From contig JAQGLQ010000140.1 of NCBI GenBank assembly GCA_028292785.1, forward strand, positions 1-13,055: a DNA stretch of 13,055 bases. The letters are read 5' to 3'. The DNA is from Noviherbaspirillum sp. (lineage in GTDB: Bacteria > Pseudomonadota > Gammaproteobacteria > Burkholderiales > Burkholderiaceae). Of this stretch, positions 6,907 to 13,055 are shown piece after piece (within the stretch, counting starts at the first letter, position 1; each line of letters starts with the position of its first letter). Below the pieces are notes generated by a model. It did not search any database. It saw only the letters and a list, made by a program, of their open reading frames with translations, and was not told the origin of the DNA. The translations under genes were made by a program, and so were the position numbers.

Positions 6907-7887
6907 ATGAGACCGATGACAATGAATAAGACCAACAAGGCCCGGTTTGCAAAAATGACGGGCGCGCTCGCGATGTGCCTGTTCCTGGGTGGCGCTTTCG
7001 CGCAAGCTCCCGCCGGACAGCCGGGTTCGCAGGCAGGTCGGGAGCAAACCCTGAACCTGCCCGCGCCCACGGAAAAAACGCAGTCGGACAGCGGTTCCGT
7101 CATGTTCGTCGGGACGGCGACGGTGATCATCCGTTATGCGGGAATGACGATCCTCACCGATCCGAATTTTCTTCACAAGGGCGAGCATGTCCATCTGGGC
7201 TATGGCCTGACTTCGGAACGGCTGACCGATCCGGCGCTGACGCTCGACAAGCTGCCGCCCATCGATCTGATCGTCCTCTCCCACTACCACGGCGACCACT
7301 TCGATCAGCTGGTCGAGCAAAAACTCGATAGAAACATCCCGGTCGCATCCACGCCCGAAGCGGTGAAGAAGCTGAAGGACCTGGGTTTCAAGTCCACTCA
7401 TGCGCTTCGGACATGGGATGTACTGACGATCACGAAAGGCGACGCCAGGCTGCGCATCAGCGCCACGCCCGGACGGCACGGCCCGCCGGTTCTGGCTGCG
7501 GCCCTGCCTGAAGTCATGGGCTCCATTCTTGAATTCTCCGCGGGCGGAAAGCAGAACTACCGCATGTACATCAGCGGCGACACGCTGGTCTACGACCACA
7601 TCAAGGAAATCCCGAAGCGCTATCCTGATATCGATCTCGCGCTGCTGCATCTGGGCGGGACCCGCATCCTCGGCGTGATGAAAGTAACGATGGATGGAAA
7701 AGACGGCGTGGAGATGTTGCAGCTCATCGCTCCGCATCATGCGATACCGATTCACTACAACGATTACGATGTATTCAAATCGCCTCTCAGCGATTTCGAA
7801 AAGGAAGTGAACACCGCCGGGCTGAAAGACAAGATCACTTATCTCAAGCACGGGGATACCTACCAGTTCAAGCCGCGCAAGCCCTGA
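6907..7887 (+). CDS. Exported metallo-beta-lactamase-fold hydrolase
   Basis: A 326-residue protein with a basic start and hydrophobic core (KMTGALAMCLFLGGAFAQA, about 16-34), a Sec signal peptide with likely cleavage after Ala32. The mature protein has the MBL fold. VGTATVIIRYAGMTILTDPNF (68-88) is the first beta-sheet segment. LSHYHGDHFDQL gives the metal motif H126-x-H128-x-D130-H131. Further ligand positions fit His191 (GRHGP), Asp225 (SGDT) and His283 (PIHYND). This layout resembles the UlaG-like/metal-dependent hydrolase branch rather than true beta-lactamases, so antibiotic resistance should not be assumed; the substrate is unknown. No good Shine-Dalgarno is seen. ATG 6907 is used, but ATG 6922 (residue 6) would give an equally good signal peptide. 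It converges on the Bug gene. Confidence 0.88.
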   Translation: MRPMTMNKTNKARFAKMTGALAMCLFLGGAFAQAPAGQPGSQAGREQTLNLPAPTEKTQSDSGSVMFVGTATVIIRYAGMTILTDPNFLHKGEHVHLGYGLTSERLTDPALTLDKLPPIDLIVLSHYHGDHFDQLVEQKLDRNIPVASTPEAVKKLKDLGFKSTHALRTWDVLTITKGDARLRISATPGRHGPPVLAAALPEVMGSILEFSAGGKQNYRMYISGDTLVYDHIKEIPKRYPDIDLALLHLGGTRILGVMKVTMDGKDGVEMLQLIAPHHAIPIHYNDYDVFKSPLSDFEKEVNTAGLKDKITYLKHGDTYQFKPRKP

Positions 7888-7909
7888 GCGGCCTCGATCG
7901 AGGCCGCTC
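7886..7909. terminator. 24-base perfect palindrome between convergent genes
   Basis: GAGCGGCCTCGA (7886-7897) is followed directly by its exact reverse complement (7898-7909). It starts inside the TGA of the hydrolase gene and ends 21 bases before the Bug stop on the other strand. It can fold on either transcript, as expected for a shared bidirectional transcript end, but neither side has a T-run. A protein-binding site is the alternative. Confidence 0.55.
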
Positions 7910-7930
7910 CGCATCACCGGAGGACGGTGC

Positions 7931-8929
7931 TTATTCGCCCTTCAGATTGATATCCTTGATCAGCTTGGGCCAGCGCGCGCAATCCGCAGCGATCAGCTTC
8001 GCCATCTCGTCCGCTCCGCCGGTATGCGCTTCGATGCCTTGTTGCGCCAGCTTTTCCCTGGTATCCGGCTCGGCCAGAATCTTCCGCACTTCCCCGCCCA
8101 TCTTTTCGATGACACCTTTCGAGGTGCCGGCCGGCGCCACCAGTCCGATGAAGATCTCGCTCAGATAACCCGGCACAGCCGATTCCGCAATCGTCGGCAC
8201 GTCCGGAAGATCGGAGCTGCGCTGGGAACCGCCGACCGCGAGCGCGCGCAGCCTTCCGCTCTTGATATACGGGAGTACCGAATTGATCGCGCCGAACAGC
8301 ACCTGGACCTGGCCGGACAGCAGATCGCTCACCGCCGGCGCCGCTCCCTTGTACGGCACATGCAGCATGTCGACGCCCGCGCGCGCCTTGAACAATTCCG
8401 CCGACAGATGCTGCGGCGATCCCAAACCGGCCGAGGCATAGGAGAACGCGCCGGGCTGCGCCTTGGCCTGGGCGATCAGTTCCTTCACGTTCTTCGCCTG
8501 CACCGTCGGCGCCACCACCAGCACCACGGGCACCGTGCCGAGCATGGTGATGGGCGCGAAGTCCTTGACCGGATCGAAGCTCATCTTCGAATACATCGCC
8601 GGATTGATGCAGAACAGGCTGTTCGCCGCGATCAGGGTGGTATATCCGTCGGCCGGCGAGCGGGCCACAAGCTCGGCGCCGATGTTGCCGCCCGCACCCG
8701 GCTTGTTCTCGACCACCACCGGCTGTTTCCATGTCTGCCCGAGCTTCTGGCCGATGATCCGCGCCAGCACGTCATTGCTGCCTCCGGGAGTGAACGGCAC
8801 GATGATGCGAAGCGGCTTCGATGGAAAGTTTGCCGCGTCCTGCGCGATCGCGTGCATCTGCGCCGCGGAAAACAGCGCGGCGACGGCGAAGGTTTTGGAA
8901 ATGAGTTGAATGATGCGACGTTGTTTCAT
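7931..8929 (-). CDS. Bug/TctC-family tripartite tricarboxylate transporter substrate-binding protein
   Basis: A 332-residue periplasmic solute-binding protein of the Bug family, which is greatly expanded in Burkholderiales. A signal peptide covers about residues 1-29 (MKQRRIIQLISKTFAVAALF, cleavage near AIA-QD). The mature protein starts with PSKPLRIIVPFTPGGSNDVLAR, then VENKPGAGGNIGAELVARS and SPADGYT; these two loops hold the carboxylate ligand in solved family members. Later family segments are VPYKGAAPAVSDLLSGQV and PDVPTIAES. Length is normal. The AGGAGA ribosome-binding site lies 8 bases before ATG 8929. No TctA or TctB membrane subunits are present, so it is an orphan receptor, as many Bug proteins are; the ligand (carboxylate, amide or aromatic acid) cannot be told. 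Confidence 0.95.
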   Translation of the reverse strand: MKQRRIIQLISKTFAVAALFSAAQMHAIAQDAANFPSKPLRIIVPFTPGGSNDVLARIIGQKLGQTWKQPVVVENKPGAGGNIGAELVARSPADGYTTLIAANSLFCINPAMYSKMSFDPVKDFAPITMLGTVPVVLVVAPTVQAKNVKELIAQAKAQPGAFSYASAGLGSPQHLSAELFKARAGVDMLHVPYKGAAPAVSDLLSGQVQVLFGAINSVLPYIKSGRLRALAVGGSQRSSDLPDVPTIAESAVPGYLSEIFIGLVAPAGTSKGVIEKMGGEVRKILAEPDTREKLAQQGIEAHTGGADEMAKLIAADCARWPKLIKDINLKGE

Positions 8930-9149
8930 GTAGCGGGTCTCCTGTCGATTTTTTTGTGAGAGAGAGAATACTATGGAATGTCGATGAGGATAGCAGGACT
9001 TGCGAATGCAAAAAGCCCTGTGCGGATGCGAAATCTCATGGATGCATCCGGCACGTCAATCATTGTGGCGGAGCGGAAAGCTGATATCGGGGCAGCGATA
9101 GAAAACAGGCCCCATTGCCGCACCGGAACGCTGCGGCAACGAGCGCAGC
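8930..9149. other. 220-base gap upstream of the Bug gene
   Basis: This is the upstream region of the Bug gene and the downstream region of the CzcE-like gene, both on the minus strand. It holds a GA-repeat tract (about 8956-8970), a GGATGCATCC palindrome (9040-9049) and a stem-loop (9115-9139). No promoter was assigned with confidence. Confidence 0.4.
9115..9139 (-). terminator. Stem-loop after the CzcE-like gene
   Basis: TTGCCGCA (9115-9122) and TGCGGCAA (9132-9139) are perfect 8-base arms around a 9-base loop, starting 11 bases after the stop of the minus-strand lipoprotein gene. A T-run appears only further on, so it may be a weak terminator or a 3' end stabiliser. Confidence 0.45.
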
Positions 9150-9503
9150 TTATGGCCCTGAATTGTCCTCCGGACCGAAGTACCGACGAAATGGTGAGAT
9201 ATACGCGATCACGGCATGATCCAGGACACCGGCCGGCGCGACCCGGCTCAGCTCGACCGGCCAGAATTGCGGGTCATTGAAACTCCAGGTGAAGCTCTTG
9301 CTTCCTACGACGAAGGTAACGATGTCGTCACGCAGCACATTCACATGCCGCGTCTCGGGACCGATCGCGATTTCGTACATGGCTGCCGATGGCGGCGCCG
9401 CGCTGCCGAGTCGATCAGACGGCACCGTTGTAGAGCACGAGGATAAAAGCGCAGCGAACAGCACAGACCCGGTCGTTGCCGACAAGACGTTTGCCAACTT
9501 CAT
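9150..9503 (-). CDS. CzcE-like small lipoprotein
   Basis: A 117-residue exported protein. The N-terminus MKLANVLSATTGSVLFAALL leads into LSSC, a lipobox with Cys23 as the lipidated residue, so an outer- or inner-membrane lipoprotein facing the periplasm is likely. The mature part (GSAAPPSAAMYEIAIGPETRHVNV, FVVGSKSFTWSF, RVAPAGVLDHAVIAYISP) matches my recollection of the CzcE family, whose Cupriavidus member is a periplasmic copper-binding protein encoded with the czc cobalt-zinc-cadmium efflux genes. No efflux or metal-regulator gene is nearby, so metal binding here is inference from family resemblance. The visible mature part has few His (two) and no Met cluster. No good Shine-Dalgarno is seen; GGGGG a few bases upstream is the only G-rich stretch. 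It may be transcribed independently of the Bug gene. Confidence 0.75.
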   Translation of the reverse strand: MKLANVLSATTGSVLFAALLSSCSTTVPSDRLGSAAPPSAAMYEIAIGPETRHVNVLRDDIVTFVVGSKSFTWSFNDPQFWPVELSRVAPAGVLDHAVIAYISPFRRYFGPEDNSGP

Positions 9504-9573
9504 GAAGGCCCCCGATCAAGAAACATTTGTTTTGCGTAGGTGAGCATTGAAAATGCGCATCAAATAGCGCAAA

Positions 9574-9591
9574 GCCCGCATAGTTGCGGGC
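9574..9591 (-). terminator. Stem-loop after the excisionase-like gene
   Basis: GCCCGCA (9574-9580) and TGCGGGC (9585-9591) form a perfect 7-base stem with a 4-base loop. Read on the minus strand it is followed by TTTGCGCTATTTG, a short interrupted T-rich tail. It lies 75 bases downstream of the stop at 9667 and is the likely transcript end. Confidence 0.55.
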
Positions 9592-9666
9592 AGCATGACC
9601 AGCCGGAAACAGCATCGACTAAAGGTTAGGCAGGCCTGACAAAAATCGATTGATTTGGCTCAATGA

Positions 9667-9879
9667 CTAGAAATATTTACCATCTTCATTTCCGTCCACC
9701 CATTCGTAATACGCCTGCAAGTCGATCAGGATTTGGCCGTTTTCATCCACGATGAATTGTTCGTCCTGCAGCCACTTGCCTTCCTCGATCTGATGATAAA
9801 TCGATGGGGTCGCATAGCCGGTGAGCTTGGCAAACCGGTCGAGGCTGACATATCGAAGCTGTATGTGCGTGGCAAGCAT
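9667..9879 (-). CDS. Excisionase-like winged helix-turn-helix DNA-binding protein
   Basis: A 70-residue protein starting MLATHIQLRYVSLDRFAKLT. Residues 10-36 (YVSLDRFAKLTGYATPSIYH, then QIEEGKW) form a helix-turn-helix of the kind in small phage and integrative-element excisionases and AlpA/MerR-like regulators. FIVDENGQILIDLQAYYEWV (42-61) is the beta-wing and final helix seen in the same group. Such proteins bend DNA at attachment sites or repress transcription. AAAGG lies 6 bases before ATG 9879. The frame stays open upstream to a TTG at 9948, but that extension (INLVHQERELLHNRSER) looks untranslated. No integrase, attachment-site repeat or tRNA is nearby, so it is an orphan: a mobile-element remnant or a domesticated regulator. 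Two palindromes in its upstream region suggest self-regulation. Confidence 0.75.
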   Translation of the reverse strand: MLATHIQLRYVSLDRFAKLTGYATPSIYHQIEEGKWLQDEQFIVDENGQILIDLQAYYEWVDGNEDGKYF

Positions 9880-9952
9880 GGTATGCCTTTCGCTTCGGTT
9901 ATGGAGCAATTCGCGCTCCTGATGGACAAGATTGATGGCAAGGCTCAAACTT

Positions 9953-9967
9953 TATTGCAGTGCAATA
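9953..9967. promoter_or_regulatory. Palindrome TATTGCA-G-TGCAATA
   Basis: A perfect 7-base-arm inverted repeat with a single central base, 74 bases before the start of the excisionase-like gene. On the minus strand it overlaps a possible -10 (TGCAAT) that stands 18 bases from a possible -35 (TTGATG, in the neighbouring palindrome). This is an arrangement expected for a repressor site; the promoter boxes are weak matches. Confidence 0.45.
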
Positions 9968-9971
9968 CAGC

Positions 9972-9983
9972 TTGATGCATCAA
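9972..9983. promoter_or_regulatory. Palindrome TTGATGCATCAA
   Basis: A perfect 12-base palindrome whose centre lies about 18 bases (under two helical turns) from the centre of the palindrome at 9953-9967. Both sit in the upstream region shared by the excisionase-like gene (minus) and the dodecin gene (plus, start 183 bases away). Confidence 0.4.
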
Positions 9984-10165
9984 TATCGATCGTTGTTTGA
10001 TATTTGTCAGAAAGTTGGTTACGAGACTTCCGACAGGCATGCGTTGTTGTTTGTATCGGGTGTACGCGAAAAGAATATTGATCAGGACAGCGGAGTGGTA
10101 TCTATAGTGGAGTGAGAGGATTACCGTATGAGTTGCCCACCGTAAAATCATCGAAGGACGCGCAT

Positions 10166-10378
10166 ATGTCTGAGCACATTTACAAGATCATCGAACTCGT
10201 TGGGTCATCCACCATGGGGACGGATGATGCAATTCGTAATGCTATTTCGAGAGCGTCTCTGACAATAAAGCACATGGACTGGTTTGAAGTCGTGGAAACA
10301 CGCGGCCATATCGTGGATGGGAAGGTTGGGCACTTTCAGGTGAAGCTCAAGGTAGGGTTTCGGTTGCTGGAGGAGTGA
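10166..10378 (+). CDS. Dodecin flavoprotein
   Basis: A 70-residue protein of the dodecin family, a small dodecameric cage that stores or buffers flavins (FMN or riboflavin, and CoA in some bacteria) in the cytoplasm. The sequence runs IYKIIELVGSSTMGTDDAI, then NAISRASLTIKHMDWFEVVE and GHFQVKLKVGFRL, with the family's beta-alpha-beta-beta order and usual length. Trp39 corresponds to the flavin-stacking Trp and Gln58 to the flavin-contacting Gln of characterised dodecins; Arg46 fits the bacterial ligand-site Arg. An in-frame ATG at 10112 would add 18 residues, but GAAGGA (10153-10158) stands 7 bases before ATG 10166 and family members start here. A weak promoter may be TTGATC (10078) and TATAGT (10103) with a long 19-base spacer. 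It converges on the histidine kinase gene, 44 bases apart. Confidence 0.95.
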   Translation: MSEHIYKIIELVGSSTMGTDDAIRNAISRASLTIKHMDWFEVVETRGHIVDGKVGHFQVKLKVGFRLLEE

Positions 10379-10422
10379 TTCGCCCGGCATCCGCTTTGAC
10401 TTCTGGGCGGACCGCATCTCCA

Positions 10423-12690
10423 TCACGGCACCTGCGGTGAGGGATCTACCGAATGCGTACGATCGTCCCGTGTCTCTGCTAATTTGCGAAGCTGCAATTG
10501 CTCGTTGATGGCATTGACGACATCATCTATTGCATACGGTTTCGCCATTACGCGCACACCGGACAACGATACGCGGTGCTCCGAATAGCCTGTAGCAAGA
10601 ATCACCGGCACTGCAGGAAACCGAAGGTTGACGACTTCGGCCAGATCGATACCGCTGATTTGGCCTGGCATCACAATATCCGAGAACACCAGATCGAAAT
10701 GTGATCCCTGATCGAGCAACGCGATTGCCTTCTCGGCGTCGGACGCGGCCACGACATCAAAGCCGGAGTTCTCCAGGGCCCGGCACATGACATCGCGGAC
10801 ATGTGCATCATCCTCGACGAACAAGATGCTGCCTCCGGATGCCCCGGCAAAAATAGCCTTTTGCTCGACCGTCGGCTCAGTAGCCTCTCTCGCGCCCTTT
10901 GGCAAATAAAGGGTCGCCTTAGTGCCCTCGTTTAACCTGCTCTGAACAACCAGAGTGCCCCCCGCTTGTCTTGCAAACCCATATGCCTGAGGCAGGCCCA
11001 TGCCGGAGCCTTTTCCTACACCCTTGGTTGTAAAGAAAGGATCGAACGCCTTTGCAAGTACGTCCGGGCTCATCCCGACGCCTGTATCGGCTACCGAGAC
11101 GCAGACGTATTCGCCTTTGCTCAACTCATTAACTGGCTCAAGCAATGTTTCATTCCTGACAGTGAGCTTCAATAGTCCGCCTTGGGGCATCGCATCCCTC
11201 GCATTAATCGTCAGATTGAGCAGGGCGAGTTCAAACTGCAGCGGGTCCAGCGTTACCGGCCAAATTTCTTCCGCAATATCAATACTAAAGTCGATATCAG
11301 GTCTTGCAGCATCTTTAAGTAGCGGGAATATTGCTTTGATTTGCCGGCGCAGATTTACTGTTTCGAAACGCGCATCCTGTATCCTGCCGAATGCCGATAA
11401 CCGGCCACTCAGTTCCGATGCACGCTGGACGGCACGCTGGCATGACTCCACCATGGATCTGATCTTCGGTTCCGATGCAGATAAGTGCAGCATGTCGAGC
11501 GCGATTGTCAGTGTCTGCAAAATGTTATTGAAATCGTGCGAAATACCGGCGGTCAGCCGTCCTAAGGCATCTAATTTCTGAGCCTGAAATAACGCTCTCT
11601 GAGATTGTTCTGCTTCAGCAACTGCCTCGGCTATCTGACGTTCCAGTTCTGTTTTGCTGCCCTGGATTTCTGCGCTGGCCCTCATCATCGCTGCATTGAC
11701 TGCATCCATTTCCACGATGCCCGAGGTCTTGGCAGTAACGGTTTCGCCTCGTCCTAGCTGTTCCGCACCACGGCGCAATGCTTCGATCTGCCTGGCTGTC
11801 TGGCGACCGACGATAAGCGCGGCGCTAATGGCCACGCAGAGAAGGAGCAATGAAACGCTGCCAGTCAAGCCGGCAGTTCGGACTGCCGCACCTTGCACCT
11901 CGCTCGCAGGGACACTGACGATAAAACTCCAGTCCGAAGCAGGTGCGCGACTGAAGAATGCGACAACGGGCTCGCCGCTCAGGCTATTCCCATCTTCGCG
12001 GAACCCTTCCGTCATGGTCTGGATCTGTTGTACGAAGTGTTCCTTAACAGGTTTGCCGACAAATTCATCCGGCTCTTTACTGCGCGCCACGACCACGGCA
12101 TCTCGATCGACAATGGTGCCTGTCCATGCCGCTGGCAGCTGTTGATCTTTGAATACCGCCTGAAGGTGCCTGGCAAACGAACCGATCTCGATGTAATACA
12201 GAATGCGGCCGTTCCGTATGACGGGCATCTCGACAGAAAAGCTATGCTGCTTCCCCAGCGGGGCGAAATAGACGTTCGAAACGACCGTATCTTCGGGATG
12301 TTTCTGACGCCGCAGTTCCTGAATGGCAGCCACCACCGGCGGTGATGCTGCATGAAACGGCAAGCGGGTATTCAGGAGCAGTTTCCCTGAAGGTTCGGAA
12401 AGGATAATAGTTGTATCGGGCCCCGGAGCAATCCGCTTTGCCTGTTTATAAAAGGTCTCCAAGTCGCCGCCATCGAGTGCAGGCGAGGCAGCCAGCGTTC
12501 CCAGGATCGCTTTTCGTTCGGAGATTTCTTTATCCACCACCAAAGCCAAGGCCCGAGTGGTTTCACGCATGTTTTGCCGATACGTTTTCTGCGCCTCGGT
12601 ATAGACATAGCTAATTCCAAATGCGGCGGCAATAAACGCAGGGACGACAATAGCGAGAATGAGAATAAGTAAGCGGGTACGGATACGCAT
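10423..12690 (-). CDS. Hybrid sensor histidine kinase with C-terminal receiver domain
   Basis: A 755-residue inner-membrane hybrid kinase. Helix 1 (about 7-28) and helix 2 (about 275-295) bracket a 245-residue periplasmic sensor of Cache type, with KEISERKAILGTLAASPAL in its first helix. A HAMP-like linker and coiled coil (296-378) lead to LTAGISHDFNNIL with phospho-acceptor His385. The ATPase domain shows NLTINARDAM (N box, 492-501), DTGVGM (535-540), FDPFF (549-553) and GKGSGMGL (559-566). The receiver (about 621-735) has acidic EDD 626-628, phospho-acceptor Asp671 in SDIVMPG, Thr700 and Lys717. No output domain follows, so the signal must pass to another protein or the receiver acts as phosphate sink. 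ATG 12690 is chosen because a longer frame starts only with TTG at 12726. No cognate regulator is in the window, and the ligand is unknown. Confidence 0.95.
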   Translation of the reverse strand: MRIRTRLLILILAIVVPAFIAAAFGISYVYTEAQKTYRQNMRETTRALALVVDKEISERKAILGTLAASPALDGGDLETFYKQAKRIAPGPDTTIILSEPSGKLLLNTRLPFHAASPPVVAAIQELRRQKHPEDTVVSNVYFAPLGKQHSFSVEMPVIRNGRILYYIEIGSFARHLQAVFKDQQLPAAWTGTIVDRDAVVVARSKEPDEFVGKPVKEHFVQQIQTMTEGFREDGNSLSGEPVVAFFSRAPASDWSFIVSVPASEVQGAAVRTAGLTGSVSLLLLCVAISAALIVGRQTARQIEALRRGAEQLGRGETVTAKTSGIVEMDAVNAAMMRASAEIQGSKTELERQIAEAVAEAEQSQRALFQAQKLDALGRLTAGISHDFNNILQTLTIALDMLHLSASEPKIRSMVESCQRAVQRASELSGRLSAFGRIQDARFETVNLRRQIKAIFPLLKDAARPDIDFSIDIAEEIWPVTLDPLQFELALLNLTINARDAMPQGGLLKLTVRNETLLEPVNELSKGEYVCVSVADTGVGMSPDVLAKAFDPFFTTKGVGKGSGMGLPQAYGFARQAGGTLVVQSRLNEGTKATLYLPKGAREATEPTVEQKAIFAGASGGSILFVEDDAHVRDVMCRALENSGFDVVAASDAEKAIALLDQGSHFDLVFSDIVMPGQISGIDLAEVVNLRFPAVPVILATGYSEHRVSLSGVRVMAKPYAIDDVVNAINEQLQLRKLAETRDDRTHSVDPSPQVP

Positions 12691-13037
12691 GATTAATTTC
12701 TTTTTTGGCAATAATGCCGGGCGCAAGATTTTTGTGGATGCATATTAGCAAGATAGTAAGCTGCCTATGAATGATTGTGCGCAGCTAAACTTGTCTTTTC
12801 TTATTCCGCAAGATAAGGGATGGCTGGTTGCGTCATTAAATGACGCCGGAAAGGCATGGGTGGCGTTCACGCTGCGCCGGTAAGCGCGCGCTGACTATGG
12901 CGATTCACCGGTGACATGACCATACTTCAGTCGGTTGTGCGTTCGTCGTCTGGCGCAGAAACTGCCTTAAATGATAGGGGACGGAGCTGGCAAAAAGTCG
13001 GATATTTACGTCGACAGCCTATAACCGGGGCATTTCA
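12691..13037. other. Upstream region of the histidine kinase gene, right-edge non-coding stretch
   Basis: About 347 bases without a credible gene. It is AT-rich next to the kinase start and must hold the kinase promoter, although no clear -35/-10 pair was found. It contains the palindrome at 12830-12846 and a TCACCGGTGA palindrome (12905-12914). Confidence 0.5.
12830..12846. promoter_or_regulatory. 17-base palindrome GCGTCATT-A-AATGACGC
   Basis: Perfect 8-base arms with a single central A, 140 bases upstream of the kinase start and about 190 bases before a possible divergent start at 13038. Size and symmetry suit a dimeric regulator; a hairpin is unlikely because there is no real loop. The regulator is unknown. 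Confidence 0.4.
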
Positions 13038-13055
13038 ATGCACGCCGAAAAATCT
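13038..13055 (+). CDS. Possible start of a divergent gene (partial)
   Basis: ATG at 13038 opens MHAEKS and runs off the window; GGGG lies 7 bases before it. Six codons cannot support a function. It is listed only because the position, divergent from the kinase and following a promoter-like gap, is where a gene start would be expected. Confidence 0.25.

Noticed and set aside
6823..7917. 364-codon minus-strand frame opposite the MBL hydrolase
   Set aside because: The plus strand carries a signal peptide and the HxHxDH motif. The minus frame matches no family and runs past the palindrome toward the Bug gene.
8024..8959. 311-codon plus-strand frame opposite the Bug gene
   Set aside because: Composition is dominated by Arg, His and Gln, and the minus strand encodes an unmistakable Bug protein.
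8956..8970. GA dinucleotide tract before the Bug gene as a phase-variable repeat
   Set aside because: It has only a few repeats and an interrupted pattern, so slippage-based switching is not supported.
9733..9975. 80-codon plus-strand frame opposite the excisionase-like gene
   Set aside because: The minus strand has a coherent helix-turn-helix and wing with a ribosome-binding site, while the plus frame crosses the palindromes and has no such support.
1..13055. CRISPR arrays, tRNA or rRNA genes, insertion sequences
   Set aside because: No regularly spaced repeats, cloverleaf sequence or transposase was recognised on reading both strands. This was not an exhaustive computed search.

Overview
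The window is 13,055 bases of a Gram-negative betaproteobacterial chromosome. The best guess is Burkholderiales, Oxalobacteraceae-like. The evidence is a 16-stranded-type general porin, a Bug/TctC tricarboxylate-binding protein, a CzcE-like lipoprotein and GC-rich codon usage in the first 9.5 kb. Genus is inference only. No rRNA, tRNA, CRISPR array or insertion sequence was seen.

Layout. Bases 1-181 are the tail of a gene whose last residues resemble the C-terminal helix of hemerythrin domains. Next come an MFS transporter (396-1604) and a 500-base non-coding stretch with a 20-base dyad element. A porin (2106-3146) follows, with a strong stem-loop in its leader and two stem-loops behind it. 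On the minus strand lie a Sel1-repeat protein (3308-4864) and a PhyH-type Fe(II)/2-oxoglutarate oxygenase (5105-6007). On the plus strand, divergent from the oxygenase, are a PEBP/YbhB-like protein (6306-6785) and an exported metallo-beta-lactamase-fold hydrolase (6907-7887). The hydrolase ends in a 24-base perfect palindrome and faces a minus-strand Bug protein (7931-8929). A small CzcE-like lipoprotein (9150-9503) lies upstream of the Bug gene on the same strand.

From about 9,540 onward the sequence is visibly more AT-rich. It carries a 70-residue excisionase-like winged-helix protein (9667-9879, minus) with two palindromes in its upstream region, a dodecin flavoprotein (10166-10378, plus), and a large membrane-bound hybrid histidine kinase (10423-12690, minus). 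The kinase's upstream region holds a 17-base palindrome and perhaps the first codons of a divergent gene at the right edge.

The genes do not form one pathway. Most are single transcription units, many concerned with the cell envelope or uptake (transporter, porin, solute-binding protein, exported hydrolase, metal-binding-type lipoprotein, sensor kinase). I found no convincing new multi-gene system. The best leads are the orphan excisionase-like regulator with its palindromes, the porin leader hairpin, the palindrome overlapping the hydrolase stop codon, and the CGHC motif in the non-repeat tail of the Sel1 protein.
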